In this document: positions 8,778-15,816 of the stretch, piece by piece
Layout of the letters: each line of letters opens with the position of its first letter
Numbering within the stretch: position 1 is the first letter of the stretch
Assembly: GCA_012270695.1 (NCBI GenBank)
Contig: JAAXHV010000241.1
Location: forward strand, 1-28,316
Source: Gammaproteobacteria bacterium
Lineage (GTDB): Bacteria; Pseudomonadota; Gammaproteobacteria; Eutrophobiales; Eutrophobiaceae
Length of the DNA stretch: 28,316 bases
Direction: 5' to 3'
Made by a program: the position numbers and the translations under genes
Notes under the pieces: model-generated
What the model was told of the DNA's origin: nothing
The model's input: only the letters and a program-made list of their open reading frames with translations
Database searches by the model: none

Positions 8778-9973
8778 TACTCGATTGACTGCTCCACCCT
8801 GACATGGTCCGGCAACTGGTACTTGATATCGTCCAGCATGGACGCTTCGAGTAAAAAAACAAAGTTTTGGCCGCGCCACTTATTGGCAAAGTCCGGAGCC
8901 GCCTTATGAGACAAACCGTACATTTGGCGTAGCAATCGCAGGGTCTGCAGAAACCCTGCAGTATTACATTTTGGTAACGCCAGCTTGTCCGCCAACTCGT
9001 TGCCAAGTACCGCGCGGGAGACCCGGAATACATGCTTCAGCATTTTTTCCTGGTCTGCCGGGTGGATCTTACCCGCAATCTCAGGTAAAGCCCGCACCAG
9101 GGCATTGGCAATCATCGCCGATTCCTTCGATGGTGGCGGTTCGCATATCCCGGCGATTTTTAGAAATTCACGGGTTTTGGCCTCGTCACCCTCGAACAAC
9201 AGGGCTTCGGGGGTCCCGACCAGGTAGGAGGCGTAACGCCAGATTTGCATGAAGCTATTGCGCGTCTTCTTGTTCATGCGCGCCCCGAGTTTGCGCGCGT
9301 TCTCCAGCATGGTAGCGGAGAAGTTCGCGGAAGCAAGCCCCTGGTGAGCGGCGCTGATTGGCTCACCCCAACTTGCTGCGTTCCAATCTTCCGATTCCCG
9401 AATCAGCTTCCTGAGCCGCGCATGCACCAGCCGGATGCGCACAGACAAACGCCAACCGTCCCCCTGGTCCACCAGCGCGCCAGGGAGCATAATTTCAACA
9501 AAGTGCCTGGTATTTTGTCTTATCCGCCGCAGGCCAAAATCGCTGACCACCCGGCCGGTTGCATGGAATGACTTAGCGATCAGGCTGGCAGCATTTTGCA
9601 CCGTGACCAGGAAAAATGCAGGTATAAACAAATCCGAATGTTCGTGGAAACTGCGACGGCCTGCCTCGAATTTCTCCGGTTCCAACCAGGCCGGTGGTTG
9701 TTTCATCTCCTCAAAAAAATCACGCAGACTCTTCGGCGCCTGCGCTAAAACCTCTTCATTTCCCTGCATCCCAGCCATGATGAACCTGTGTTCCTGTTGC
9801 TGGGTTAAATCTGCCAACTCCTCCATCAGGGAGTCGGCTATGGGGTCACCAACAGTTATATGCTCGATATATGTTTCAGCGAGTCCGGGATTCAGCTTTT
9901 TTGCCTTTTCGTACCCGTCCTCAAAGGCAGTGGGCACTGTCAAGTTGGAATTGTCAGAGATAAATCCTGCCAT
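8774..9973 (-). CDS. MpaB/DUF2236-type (oxygenase MpaB family) protein
   Basis: A 399-residue, mainly helical protein. The region RIRLVHARLRKLI (residues 179-191) followed by WNAASWGEPISAAHQGL (197-213) matches the signature of the DUF2236 / 'oxygenase MpaB family' group, which also contains the rubber-cleaving haem protein Lcp. H184 and H210 are candidate cofactor ligands, but which one would hold haem cannot be decided here. Family knowledge: MpaB from mycophenolic acid synthesis and Lcp both cleave C=C bonds in isoprenoid chains. No signal peptide is seen, so it is probably cytoplasmic. It lies 44 bases downstream of gatB on the same strand and may be read through from the gat operon. It converges on the sulfotransferase gene with a 4-base overlap. 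Function in this organism is unknown. Confidence 0.75.
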   Translation of the reverse strand: MAGFISDNSNLTVPTAFEDGYEKAKKLNPGLAETYIEHITVGDPIADSLMEELADLTQQQEHRFIMAGMQGNEEVLAQAPKSLRDFFEEMKQPPAWLEPEKFEAGRRSFHEHSDLFIPAFFLVTVQNAASLIAKSFHATGRVVSDFGLRRIRQNTRHFVEIMLPGALVDQGDGWRLSVRIRLVHARLRKLIRESEDWNAASWGEPISAAHQGLASANFSATMLENARKLGARMNKKTRNSFMQIWRYASYLVGTPEALLFEGDEAKTREFLKIAGICEPPPSKESAMIANALVRALPEIAGKIHPADQEKMLKHVFRVSRAVLGNELADKLALPKCNTAGFLQTLRLLRQMYGLSHKAAPDFANKWRGQNFVFLLEASMLDDIKYQLPDHVRVEQSIEY

Positions 9974-10017
9974 TTCTACGTCTAGTTGGTTGCCTTCACG
10001 CTGATTAGTTCAATATA

Positions 10018-11475
10018 TTACCCCCCCCCCCGATTTTCCAGTCTCTCCGACAGCAGTTGGTTGACCTGTTTCGGGTTGGCCTTGCCTTGAGATTTTTTCA
10101 TCACCCGGCCGACGAAATAGCCGATCATTTTCCCCCGTTTTTCCGGCGCCGCGCTGCGGTATTGCTGCACTTGCGCACTGTTTTCGGCGATGACCTCATC
10201 CACCAGCCGGCCTATTGCACCGCTATCGGTAAGCTGTTTCAATCCCTGCTTTTCGATGACATCATCGACCCCGCCGGCGCCATCCCATAAGGCTTCAAAA
10301 ACCTGCTTGGCGATTTTATTTGAGATGGTGCCGTCGGCAATGCGCGTTACCAGTCCAGCCAGCATCGCCGCGTTTACCTTGCTGTGATTGATGGCGATAT
10401 TTTCACGATTCAAAGCGGCTCCCAGTTCCCCCATGATCCAGTTTGCAACCGGTTTGGCCTGACCGGGAGCGGCGGCGACGGCAGCCTCAAAATAGTCCGC
10501 GCTGTCCTTGTTCGCGACCAGGTAGCCGCTGTCATATTCCGACAGGCCGTATGTTTCAATGAACCGCTGTTGTTTCTGTTCCGGCAACTCCGGCAGTTGC
10601 TTCCTGACGGCTTCAATATAGTCATTATCAATGACTACAGGGGGAAGGTCCGGGTCGGGGAAATAGCGGTAATCATTTGCTTCTTCCTTGCCTCGCATCG
10701 AACGGGTTTCATTTTTTTCCGGGTCGAACAAGCGGGTTTCCTGCACCACCTCATTACCGGATTCGACAAGCTCTACCTGCCGGCTGATTTCAAAATTTAT
10801 CGCCTGCTCAACAAAGCGGAATGAATTGATATTTTTTGTCTCCGTGCGGGTTCCCAACCGGGTTTCGCCTTCCGGCCTGATCGATACGTTGGCATCACAG
10901 CGGAATGAGCCCTCCTGCATGTTGCCATCAGAGATATCCAGGTAACGGACCAGGGAATGGATCTTTTTCATAAGCGCGACCGCTTCTGCGGCAGAGCGTA
11001 AATCGGGTTCGGATACGATCTCGATCAGCGGGGCGCCGGCGCGATTCAGGTCAATCGCGGTAAACCCGGCAAAACCCTCGTGGATGGATTTGCCGGCGTC
11101 TTCTTCCAGGTGCGCCCTGGTGATACCGATTTCCCTGGTTATGCCGTCAAGCTGTATCCGTATTTTTCCGGCGCTGACGACAGGCAATTCATACTGGCTG
11201 ATCTGGTAACCTTTGGGCAGGTCCGGGTAAAAATAATTTTTTCTTGCAAATACGGAGCGTTTTGCAATGCTGGCATCGATAGCGAGGCCGAATTTGACCG
11301 CCATCCGTATCACTTCCTCGTTGGCTACAGGCAGTACGCCGGGAAGTCCCAGGTCAACGGCACATGCCAGGGTGTTGGCGGTCGCGCCGAACCGGTTGGC
11401 CGCGCCCGAGAAAATTTTGCTCTGCGTAGCCAATTGCACGTGCAGTTCAAGACCGATGACGGATTCCCATTGCAT
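10018..11475 (-). CDS. gatB: Asp-tRNA(Asn)/Glu-tRNA(Gln) amidotransferase subunit B
   Basis: A 485-residue GatB of normal length. The N-terminal motif VIGLELHVQLATQSKIFS (6-23), the active-core motifs PDLPKGYQISQYELP and GAPLIEIVSEPD, and the C-terminal helical and YqeY-like tail are all present. GatB holds the kinase/transamidase site that phosphorylates Glu or Asp on mischarged tRNA and amidates it with ammonia delivered from GatA. It is the third gene of gatC-gatA-gatB, five bases after gatA, with a GGAGG inside the end of gatA. Oddity: the gene ends in a run of eleven G (coding strand), encoding the last Arg-Gly-Gly-Gly before TAA. Slippage in this run would change only the last few residues. 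Confidence 0.98.
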   Translation of the reverse strand: MQWESVIGLELHVQLATQSKIFSGAANRFGATANTLACAVDLGLPGVLPVANEEVIRMAVKFGLAIDASIAKRSVFARKNYFYPDLPKGYQISQYELPVVSAGKIRIQLDGITREIGITRAHLEEDAGKSIHEGFAGFTAIDLNRAGAPLIEIVSEPDLRSAAEAVALMKKIHSLVRYLDISDGNMQEGSFRCDANVSIRPEGETRLGTRTETKNINSFRFVEQAINFEISRQVELVESGNEVVQETRLFDPEKNETRSMRGKEEANDYRYFPDPDLPPVVIDNDYIEAVRKQLPELPEQKQQRFIETYGLSEYDSGYLVANKDSADYFEAAVAAAPGQAKPVANWIMGELGAALNRENIAINHSKVNAAMLAGLVTRIADGTISNKIAKQVFEALWDGAGGVDDVIEKQGLKQLTDSGAIGRLVDEVIAENSAQVQQYRSAAPEKRGKMIGYFVGRVMKKSQGKANPKQVNQLLSERLENRGGG

Positions 11476-11480
11476 GGTGA

Positions 11481-12932
11481 CTACCAGCCTCCTGGTATCT
11501 GTTTGTGCCAGTCGGTCATCTGCTGGTACTGGTGAGCGACATTCAACAGCCTGGCTTCATGGAAATAATTACCGATGATCTGCATACCGATCGGCAGACC
11601 GAGGCTGAACCCCACCGGGATTGAAATGGCGGGCAATCCGGCGAGATTGACGGATACGGTATAAATATCGGACAGGTACATGGCTACCGGATCATCGATG
11701 CGGGAACCCAAGGGAAATGCGGTTGACGGAGTCGTGGGCGTTATGATGACGTCCACCCGGTCCAGCGCAGCGCGAAATTCATCCCGCAACAGGCGCCTCA
11801 ACTTTTGCGCTTTCAGGTAATAGGCATCGTAGTATCCTGCGGACAACACGTAAGTTCCAATCATGATCCTGCGTTTGACCTCATTGCCGAAACCCTCGCT
11901 GCGGGAACGACAAAACAGGTCTTTGATATCCTCAGGATCCGTGCATCGATGGCCAAAGCGCACGCCATCGTAACGGGACAGGTTTGAAGAACATTCGGCG
12001 GAGGCGATTACATAGTAGACCGGGATGGACAATTCGGTATGGGGCAATTCGATGTCGATAATTGACGCGCCTTCCTGTTCGTACAAATTCAACGCGGCTG
12101 TGAGCGCGTCGGCGACGGGTTGTTCCAGTCCGGCGGAAAAATATTCCCTGGGCAGGCCGATCTTCAGCCCCTTGATATCGTTATTTAAAGCATCCAGGTA
12201 ATTGTCGACCCGGACATTGGCGCAAGTCGCGTCCCTGGGGTCGAACCCGGACATGGCGGACAACAGCATGGCCGCATCCTGCGCGGTTTGCGTGATGGGA
12301 CCACCCTGGTCCAGACTGGAGGCATAAGCGACCATGCCGTAACGGGAGACACGCCCATAAGTGGGTTTCAACCCGGTCACACCGCATAATGCTGCCGGTT
12401 GCCTGATTGAGCCACCCGTATCCGTAGCAGTCGCCGCCGGCACCAGCCTGGCGCTGACTGCGCAAGCCGAGCCACCGGAAGAACCGCCCGGCACCCGCTG
12501 ATGATCCCACGGATTTTTGACGGGGCCGTAATAACTGGTTTCGCTGGACGACCCCATGGCAAACTCATCCATATTGGTCTTTCCGATCATGACGCTCCCT
12601 GCGGCATCGATCCTTCCTGTGGCGGTTGCGCTGTAGGGAGCAACGAAGTTATCCAGCATTTTTGATGCGCAACTCGTTTTGAAACCTGCAGTGCAAAAAA
12701 TGTCTTTGTGCGCAATGGGCATGCCTGTTAAAGGTCCGGCCTCACCGGCGGCGATCAGCCGGTCTGCCACTTTTGCCTGTTCAAGCGCATATTCAGGAAA
12801 CAGCGAAATGAAACAGTTCAGCTCATCGTTAAATTGTTCAGTCCGGTGCAGACAGGATTTGACCAGGTCGATACTGCTGATTTCCCGTCCTTGCAGCAAG
12901 CGGGATAATTCCGCAAGCGTATATCCAATCAT
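11481..12932 (-). CDS. gatA: Asp-tRNA(Asn)/Glu-tRNA(Gln) amidotransferase subunit A
   Basis: A 483-residue amidase-signature protein. The Ser-cisSer-Lys triad is intact and correctly spaced: K76 in AHKDIF, cis-S151 in PGGSSGGSA and nucleophile S175 in DTGGSIRQP. GatA hydrolyses glutamine and channels ammonia to GatB. It is the middle gene of the gatCAB operon, starting three bases after gatC ends and ending five bases before gatB starts, so translation is probably coupled. The N-terminus at ATG 12932 (MIGYTLAELSRLL) matches family length. A complete GatCAB implies that the cell makes Asn-tRNA and/or Gln-tRNA by the indirect route; which one depends on whether AsnRS or GlnRS is encoded elsewhere. 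Confidence 0.98.
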   Translation of the reverse strand: MIGYTLAELSRLLQGREISSIDLVKSCLHRTEQFNDELNCFISLFPEYALEQAKVADRLIAAGEAGPLTGMPIAHKDIFCTAGFKTSCASKMLDNFVAPYSATATGRIDAAGSVMIGKTNMDEFAMGSSSETSYYGPVKNPWDHQRVPGGSSGGSACAVSARLVPAATATDTGGSIRQPAALCGVTGLKPTYGRVSRYGMVAYASSLDQGGPITQTAQDAAMLLSAMSGFDPRDATCANVRVDNYLDALNNDIKGLKIGLPREYFSAGLEQPVADALTAALNLYEQEGASIIDIELPHTELSIPVYYVIASAECSSNLSRYDGVRFGHRCTDPEDIKDLFCRSRSEGFGNEVKRRIMIGTYVLSAGYYDAYYLKAQKLRRLLRDEFRAALDRVDVIITPTTPSTAFPLGSRIDDPVAMYLSDIYTVSVNLAGLPAISIPVGFSLGLPIGMQIIGNYFHEARLLNVAHQYQQMTDWHKQIPGGW

Positions 12933-12935
12933 ACG

Positions 12936-13223
12936 TTACTCTACGAATTTGGGCACAATGTAATACCCGTCCTCTGTCAGCGGCGCGATTTTCTGGAAGC
13001 TGTCCCGCTGGTCTTCTTCCTTTACATCGTCAGGCCGCAACTGCGTGTCGATTTCCAGCGGATGCGCCAGCGGCTCAATAGCAGTTGTGTCGACTGCCTG
13101 CATTTGTTCGACCAACGCAAGGATATCAGCCAGGTCCTTTGCATAACCGGCTATAGCCCGATCTTCTATGGTTAACCTTGCCAGCCAGGCAATATTTTGT
13201 ATCTGTTCTTTCTCAAGCAGCAT
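12936..13223 (-). CDS. gatC: Asp-tRNA(Asn)/Glu-tRNA(Gln) amidotransferase subunit C
   Basis: A 95-residue protein with the standard GatC features: N-terminal IQNIAWLARL helix, central DLADILALVEQMQAVDT helix, the 'PLAHPLEI..QLRPDDV' stretch and the C-terminal YYIVPKFVE that threads between GatA and GatB. I chose ATG 13223 (MLLEKEQ) because it gives the exact family length. The frame stays open upstream to 13436, but the extra 71 residues match nothing, run into mreB and lack a ribosome binding site. GatC is the structural belt that stabilises the GatA-GatB complex. First gene of the operon, divergent from mreB. Confidence 0.96.
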   Translation of the reverse strand: MLLEKEQIQNIAWLARLTIEDRAIAGYAKDLADILALVEQMQAVDTTAIEPLAHPLEIDTQLRPDDVKEEDQRDSFQKIAPLTEDGYYIVPKFVE

Positions 13224-13272
13224 AAAATTTCTGATTTCTTTAAAGCAATGGCAATCTATCATATTTCCCGAC

Positions 13273-13301
13273 TTGCCCAAAATACACGTCACTGTTAAAG
13301 T
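13273..13301 (+). promoter_or_regulatory. Candidate promoter for mreB operon
   Basis: TTGCCC at 13273-13278, a 17-base spacer and TAAAGT at 13296-13301 give a weak sigma-70-type match (4/6 and 4/6) upstream of mreB. Its -10 overlaps that of the opposing gatC promoter candidate, so the two could not be opened at the same moment. The intergenic region has no other obvious promoter. Confidence 0.3.
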
Positions 13302-13322
13302 TACATCTTTTAAATGAGTCAA
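13294..13322 (-). promoter_or_regulatory. Candidate promoter for gatCAB
   Basis: On the minus strand a -35-like TTGACT (plus positions 13317-13322) is separated by 17 bases from a -10-like TTTAAC (13294-13299). This gives 5/6 and 4/6 matches to the sigma-70 consensus with ideal spacing. Transcription would start about 60-70 bases upstream of gatC. Seen by eye only. Confidence 0.35.
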
Positions 13323-13327
13323 AAGGA

Positions 13328-14377
13328 ATGTTAAACAGGTTAAGGGGGTTTTTCTCCAGCGATTTGTCCATTGACTTGGGTACCGCCAATACCCTGATCT
13401 ATGTTCGCGGCAAAGGTATCGTCCTGAACGAACCATCAGTGGTTGCCGTCGGGAAAACCGAGCATGGGGCAGTCAATATGAAGGCAATCCGCGCAGTCGG
13501 TCGTGCGGCCAAGAGCATGCTTGGACGAACACCTGAGCATATCAAGGCAATAAGGCCGCTGAAAGACGGGGTAATCGCTGATTTCACTCTAACCGAAAAA
13601 ATGTTGCAGTATTTCATTCACTCAGTCCATGGCGATACCTTTTTCAAACCCAGCCCCAGGGTGCTGATTTGCGTCCCCTGCGGCTCGACCCAGGTGGAGA
13701 AAAGAGCAATTCGCGAATCCGCCTTAGGCGCAGGCGCAAGAAAGGTGTACCTGATAGAAGAACCCATGGCTGCCGCTATGGGCGCGGGGATGCCGGTAGG
13801 TGATGCGAGCGGCTCAATGATACTGGATATAGGCGGCGGCACCACTGAAGTCGCTGTCATTTCCCTGAACGGCATCGTTTATGCGGCTTCGGTACGCATT
13901 GGAGGTGACAAATGCGACGAGGCCATCATCAATTACGTACGGCGGAATTATGGCACCCTGATCGGTGAAGCGACCGCCGAAAATATAAAAAAGACCATCG
14001 GTTGCGCTTTTCCCCCGGATGAGGTTAACGAAATGGAAATCAGGGGACGCAACCTGGCCGAGGGAATACCTCGCAGTTTTACCATAAGCAGCAATGAAAT
14101 ACTGGAGGCATTACAGGAGCCGTTGTCAGGGATAGTCGATGCGGTTAAAGATGCCCTGGAAAAAACACCGCCCGAATTGGGTTCAGACGTGGTCGAACGG
14201 GGTATCGTGTTGACCGGCGGTGGCGCCTTGTTGCAGGACCTGGACCAACTGTTGATGAAGGAAATAGGATTATCTGTTATCGTTGCCGAAGATCCCTTGA
14301 CCTGTGTCGTACGCGGCGGCGGCCGCTTCATTGAACTGCTTGATGAATATGGCGACGAGATACTGGTTTTTGAATAA
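13328..14377 (+). CDS. mreB: Rod shape-determining protein MreB (bacterial actin)
   Basis: A 349-residue actin homologue of normal length. The N-terminus has the amphipathic membrane-binding helix MLNRLRGFFS followed by the phosphate-1 loop DLSIDLGTANT (12-22). The phosphate-2 loop is DIGGGTTEVAV and the C-terminal nucleotide loop is VLTGGGALLQDL. MreB polymerises on the inner face of the membrane and guides the PBP2-RodA wall synthase. ATG 13328 is fixed by alignment to known MreB N-termini. The purine-rich AAAAGGA abuts the start codon directly, which is closer than an effective ribosome binding site, so initiation here is unusual. First gene of mreBCD-mrdA-rodA. Confidence 0.98.
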   Translation: MLNRLRGFFSSDLSIDLGTANTLIYVRGKGIVLNEPSVVAVGKTEHGAVNMKAIRAVGRAAKSMLGRTPEHIKAIRPLKDGVIADFTLTEKMLQYFIHSVHGDTFFKPSPRVLICVPCGSTQVEKRAIRESALGAGARKVYLIEEPMAAAMGAGMPVGDASGSMILDIGGGTTEVAVISLNGIVYAASVRIGGDKCDEAIINYVRRNYGTLIGEATAENIKKTIGCAFPPDEVNEMEIRGRNLAEGIPRSFTISSNEILEALQEPLSGIVDAVKDALEKTPPELGSDVVERGIVLTGGGALLQDLDQLLMKEIGLSVIVAEDPLTCVVRGGGRFIELLDEYGDEILVFE

Positions 14378-14400
14378 TCTGTAACAAGGAGTAACAGCCA

Positions 14401-15255
14401 ATTACCACATTATTTGTAAAAAGCCTCTCATCACACGCAAAGATTATTATCTGTGTGCTGTTGTCGATAGTCCTGATGGTGGTTGATCACAAGAACGGCC
14501 ACCTGGAATTTACTCGTACTGCCATTTCAACCGTTGTTTATCCACTCCAATATGCAGCGAGTTTGACTGCCGATGTGCCTCGACAAATTTCATTACTCAT
14601 GGTAACCAGGCAAGCGTTACAGGATGAGAATGAAAAGCTGCGCGAAGAACAACTTTACTTGTATTCCAAGCTGCAACGGGTTGCAACACTGGAAGATGAA
14701 AACCGACGCCTGCGGGCATTGCTGGAGTCGTCGGTTGAGTTTTATGAACGGGTGTTGGTGGCGGAACTGGTCGGCGTTGAACTGGAACCTTTCCGCCAAC
14801 AGATGATAATCAACAAGGGACTGACAGACGAGGTGTTCAACGGCCAGCCCGTTGTCGATTCAGGTGGCATCATGGGACAGATAATCCACGTGTCTCCGTT
14901 TTCGAGCACCGTGTTGTTAATCACCGACCCGAGTCACGCAATACCGGTACTGGTAAATCGCAATGGCCTGCGTTCCGTAGCGGTTGGTCTCGGTCAGGAT
15001 AATGTTCTGTCACTGGAACACGTCCCGGTTAATGCCGATATCAAAAAAGGAGATTTAATCGTTTCATCGGGCCTTGGCAGAAAATTCCCCAGGGGTTATC
15101 CGGTAGGAACCGTATCGAGTGTCTCACGTATTCCCGGAGAACTTTTTTCCAGCGTGCTGGTAACACCCAGCGCGAAGTTCGGTGAGAGTCGAGAGGCATT
15201 ATTACTCTGGCCGGACCAGCCGAATGCTACGACTTCAGACGTGGCAATGAACTAG
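14401..15255 (+). CDS. mreC: Rod shape-determining protein MreC (apparent ATT start)
   Basis: MreC is the periplasmic activator of PBP2: one N-terminal transmembrane helix, a coiled coil (residues about 55-90, QALQDENEKLREEQLYLYSKL) and a beta-barrel domain (PVVDSGGIMGQIIHVSPFSS; VSSGLGRKFPRGYPVG). The first ordinary start codon is GTG 14455, but this would cut the membrane helix and has no ribosome binding site. Upstream in frame, ATT 14401 opens xTTLFVKSLSSHAKIIICVLL, matching the conserved MreC N-terminus. AAGGAG lies at 14386-14391, nine bases before it, and an in-frame stop at 14392-14394 rules out anything earlier. I therefore call ATT as the start (284 residues); a sequencing error of ATG is the alternative. 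Two stop triplets in tandem (TAG TAG) end the gene. Confidence 0.93.
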   Translation: MTTLFVKSLSSHAKIIICVLLSIVLMVVDHKNGHLEFTRTAISTVVYPLQYAASLTADVPRQISLLMVTRQALQDENEKLREEQLYLYSKLQRVATLEDENRRLRALLESSVEFYERVLVAELVGVELEPFRQQMIINKGLTDEVFNGQPVVDSGGIMGQIIHVSPFSSTVLLITDPSHAIPVLVNRNGLRSVAVGLGQDNVLSLEHVPVNADIKKGDLIVSSGLGRKFPRGYPVGTVSSVSRIPGELFSSVLVTPSAKFGESREALLLWPDQPNATTSDVAMN

Positions 15256-15261
15256 TAGCTA

Positions 15262-15750
15262 ATGCCGTTAGTCAGACACAACCGCGGATGGGTGATTGTT
15301 GTCAGCTTCATCGTTGCTTTTCTGCTGACTACCATACCGCTGCCGGGATGGTTGGCAGACTGGCGACCTGCATGGGTTGCCATGATGGTGATCTACTGGT
15401 GTGTGGTTTTGCCCGAACGGGTCGGAGTCGCTATTGCCTGGATACTCGGACTTTTGCTGGACGTATCCACCGGGGCGCTGCTGGGCCAGAATGCCCTGGG
15501 GCTGGCCGTGATTGCATACCTCACGCTGCGCCTGCACAAACAAATCAGGATATTTCCGCCGATACAACAGTCTATTCTCGTCTGCTTTTACCTGTTACTG
15601 TTACAGTTTTTCAGCTTGTGGATTCGCGGCATCATAGGTGTCCCCCCACAGCACTGGACATTCTGGGCGCCGGTTTTAAGCAGTGTGTTATTGTGGCCGA
15701 TATTTTTCGTTATCATGCGTGGCATTCGGCACAAATATAACGTTTTTTGA
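15262..15750 (+). CDS. mreD: Rod shape-determining protein MreD
   Basis: A 162-residue integral membrane protein with about five hydrophobic helices, the normal MreD size. Conserved features include WLADWRPAWVAMMVIYW, ERVGVAIAWILGLLLDVSTGALLGQNALGL and the C-terminal SSVLLWPIFFVIMRGIRHKY. The GLLLDVSTGALLGQ motif is diagnostic. MreD links MreB and MreC to the elongation complex in the inner membrane. It starts six bases after mreC and is followed by a 66-base gap with a strong hairpin before mrdA. Confidence 0.95.
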   Translation: MPLVRHNRGWVIVVSFIVAFLLTTIPLPGWLADWRPAWVAMMVIYWCVVLPERVGVAIAWILGLLLDVSTGALLGQNALGLAVIAYLTLRLHKQIRIFPPIQQSILVCFYLLLLQFFSLWIRGIIGVPPQHWTFWAPVLSSVLLWPIFFVIMRGIRHKYNVF

Positions 15751-15760
15751 ATAGCGGCAC

Positions 15761-15789
15761 GGAAAAAGACCCGGGTCATGTCTTTTTCC
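15761..15789 (+). terminator. Hairpin between mreD and mrdA (attenuator or processing site)
   Basis: GGAAAAAGAC (15761-15770) and GTCTTTTTCC (15780-15789) form a perfect 10-bp stem with a nine-base loop. Nested at the centre, GACCCGGGTC (15768-15777) is itself a perfect 10-base palindrome that could fold as a competing small hairpin followed by a five-T tract. No U-tract follows the large stem, so full termination is unlikely; partial attenuation or an RNase cleavage site fits better. Confidence 0.5.
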
Positions 15790-15816
15790 TGATGCGCACA
15801 GAATTCACGCAGTTTG

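Noticed and set aside
8938..8959. 7-bp hairpin GCAGGGT / ACCCTGC with an internal PstI-like CTGCAG
   Set aside because: It is inside the MpaB-type coding region, short, and explained by codon content.
12936..13436. Longer gatC starting at 13436
   Set aside because: The added residues overlap mreB and its promoter and match nothing; ATG 13223 gives the exact GatC length.
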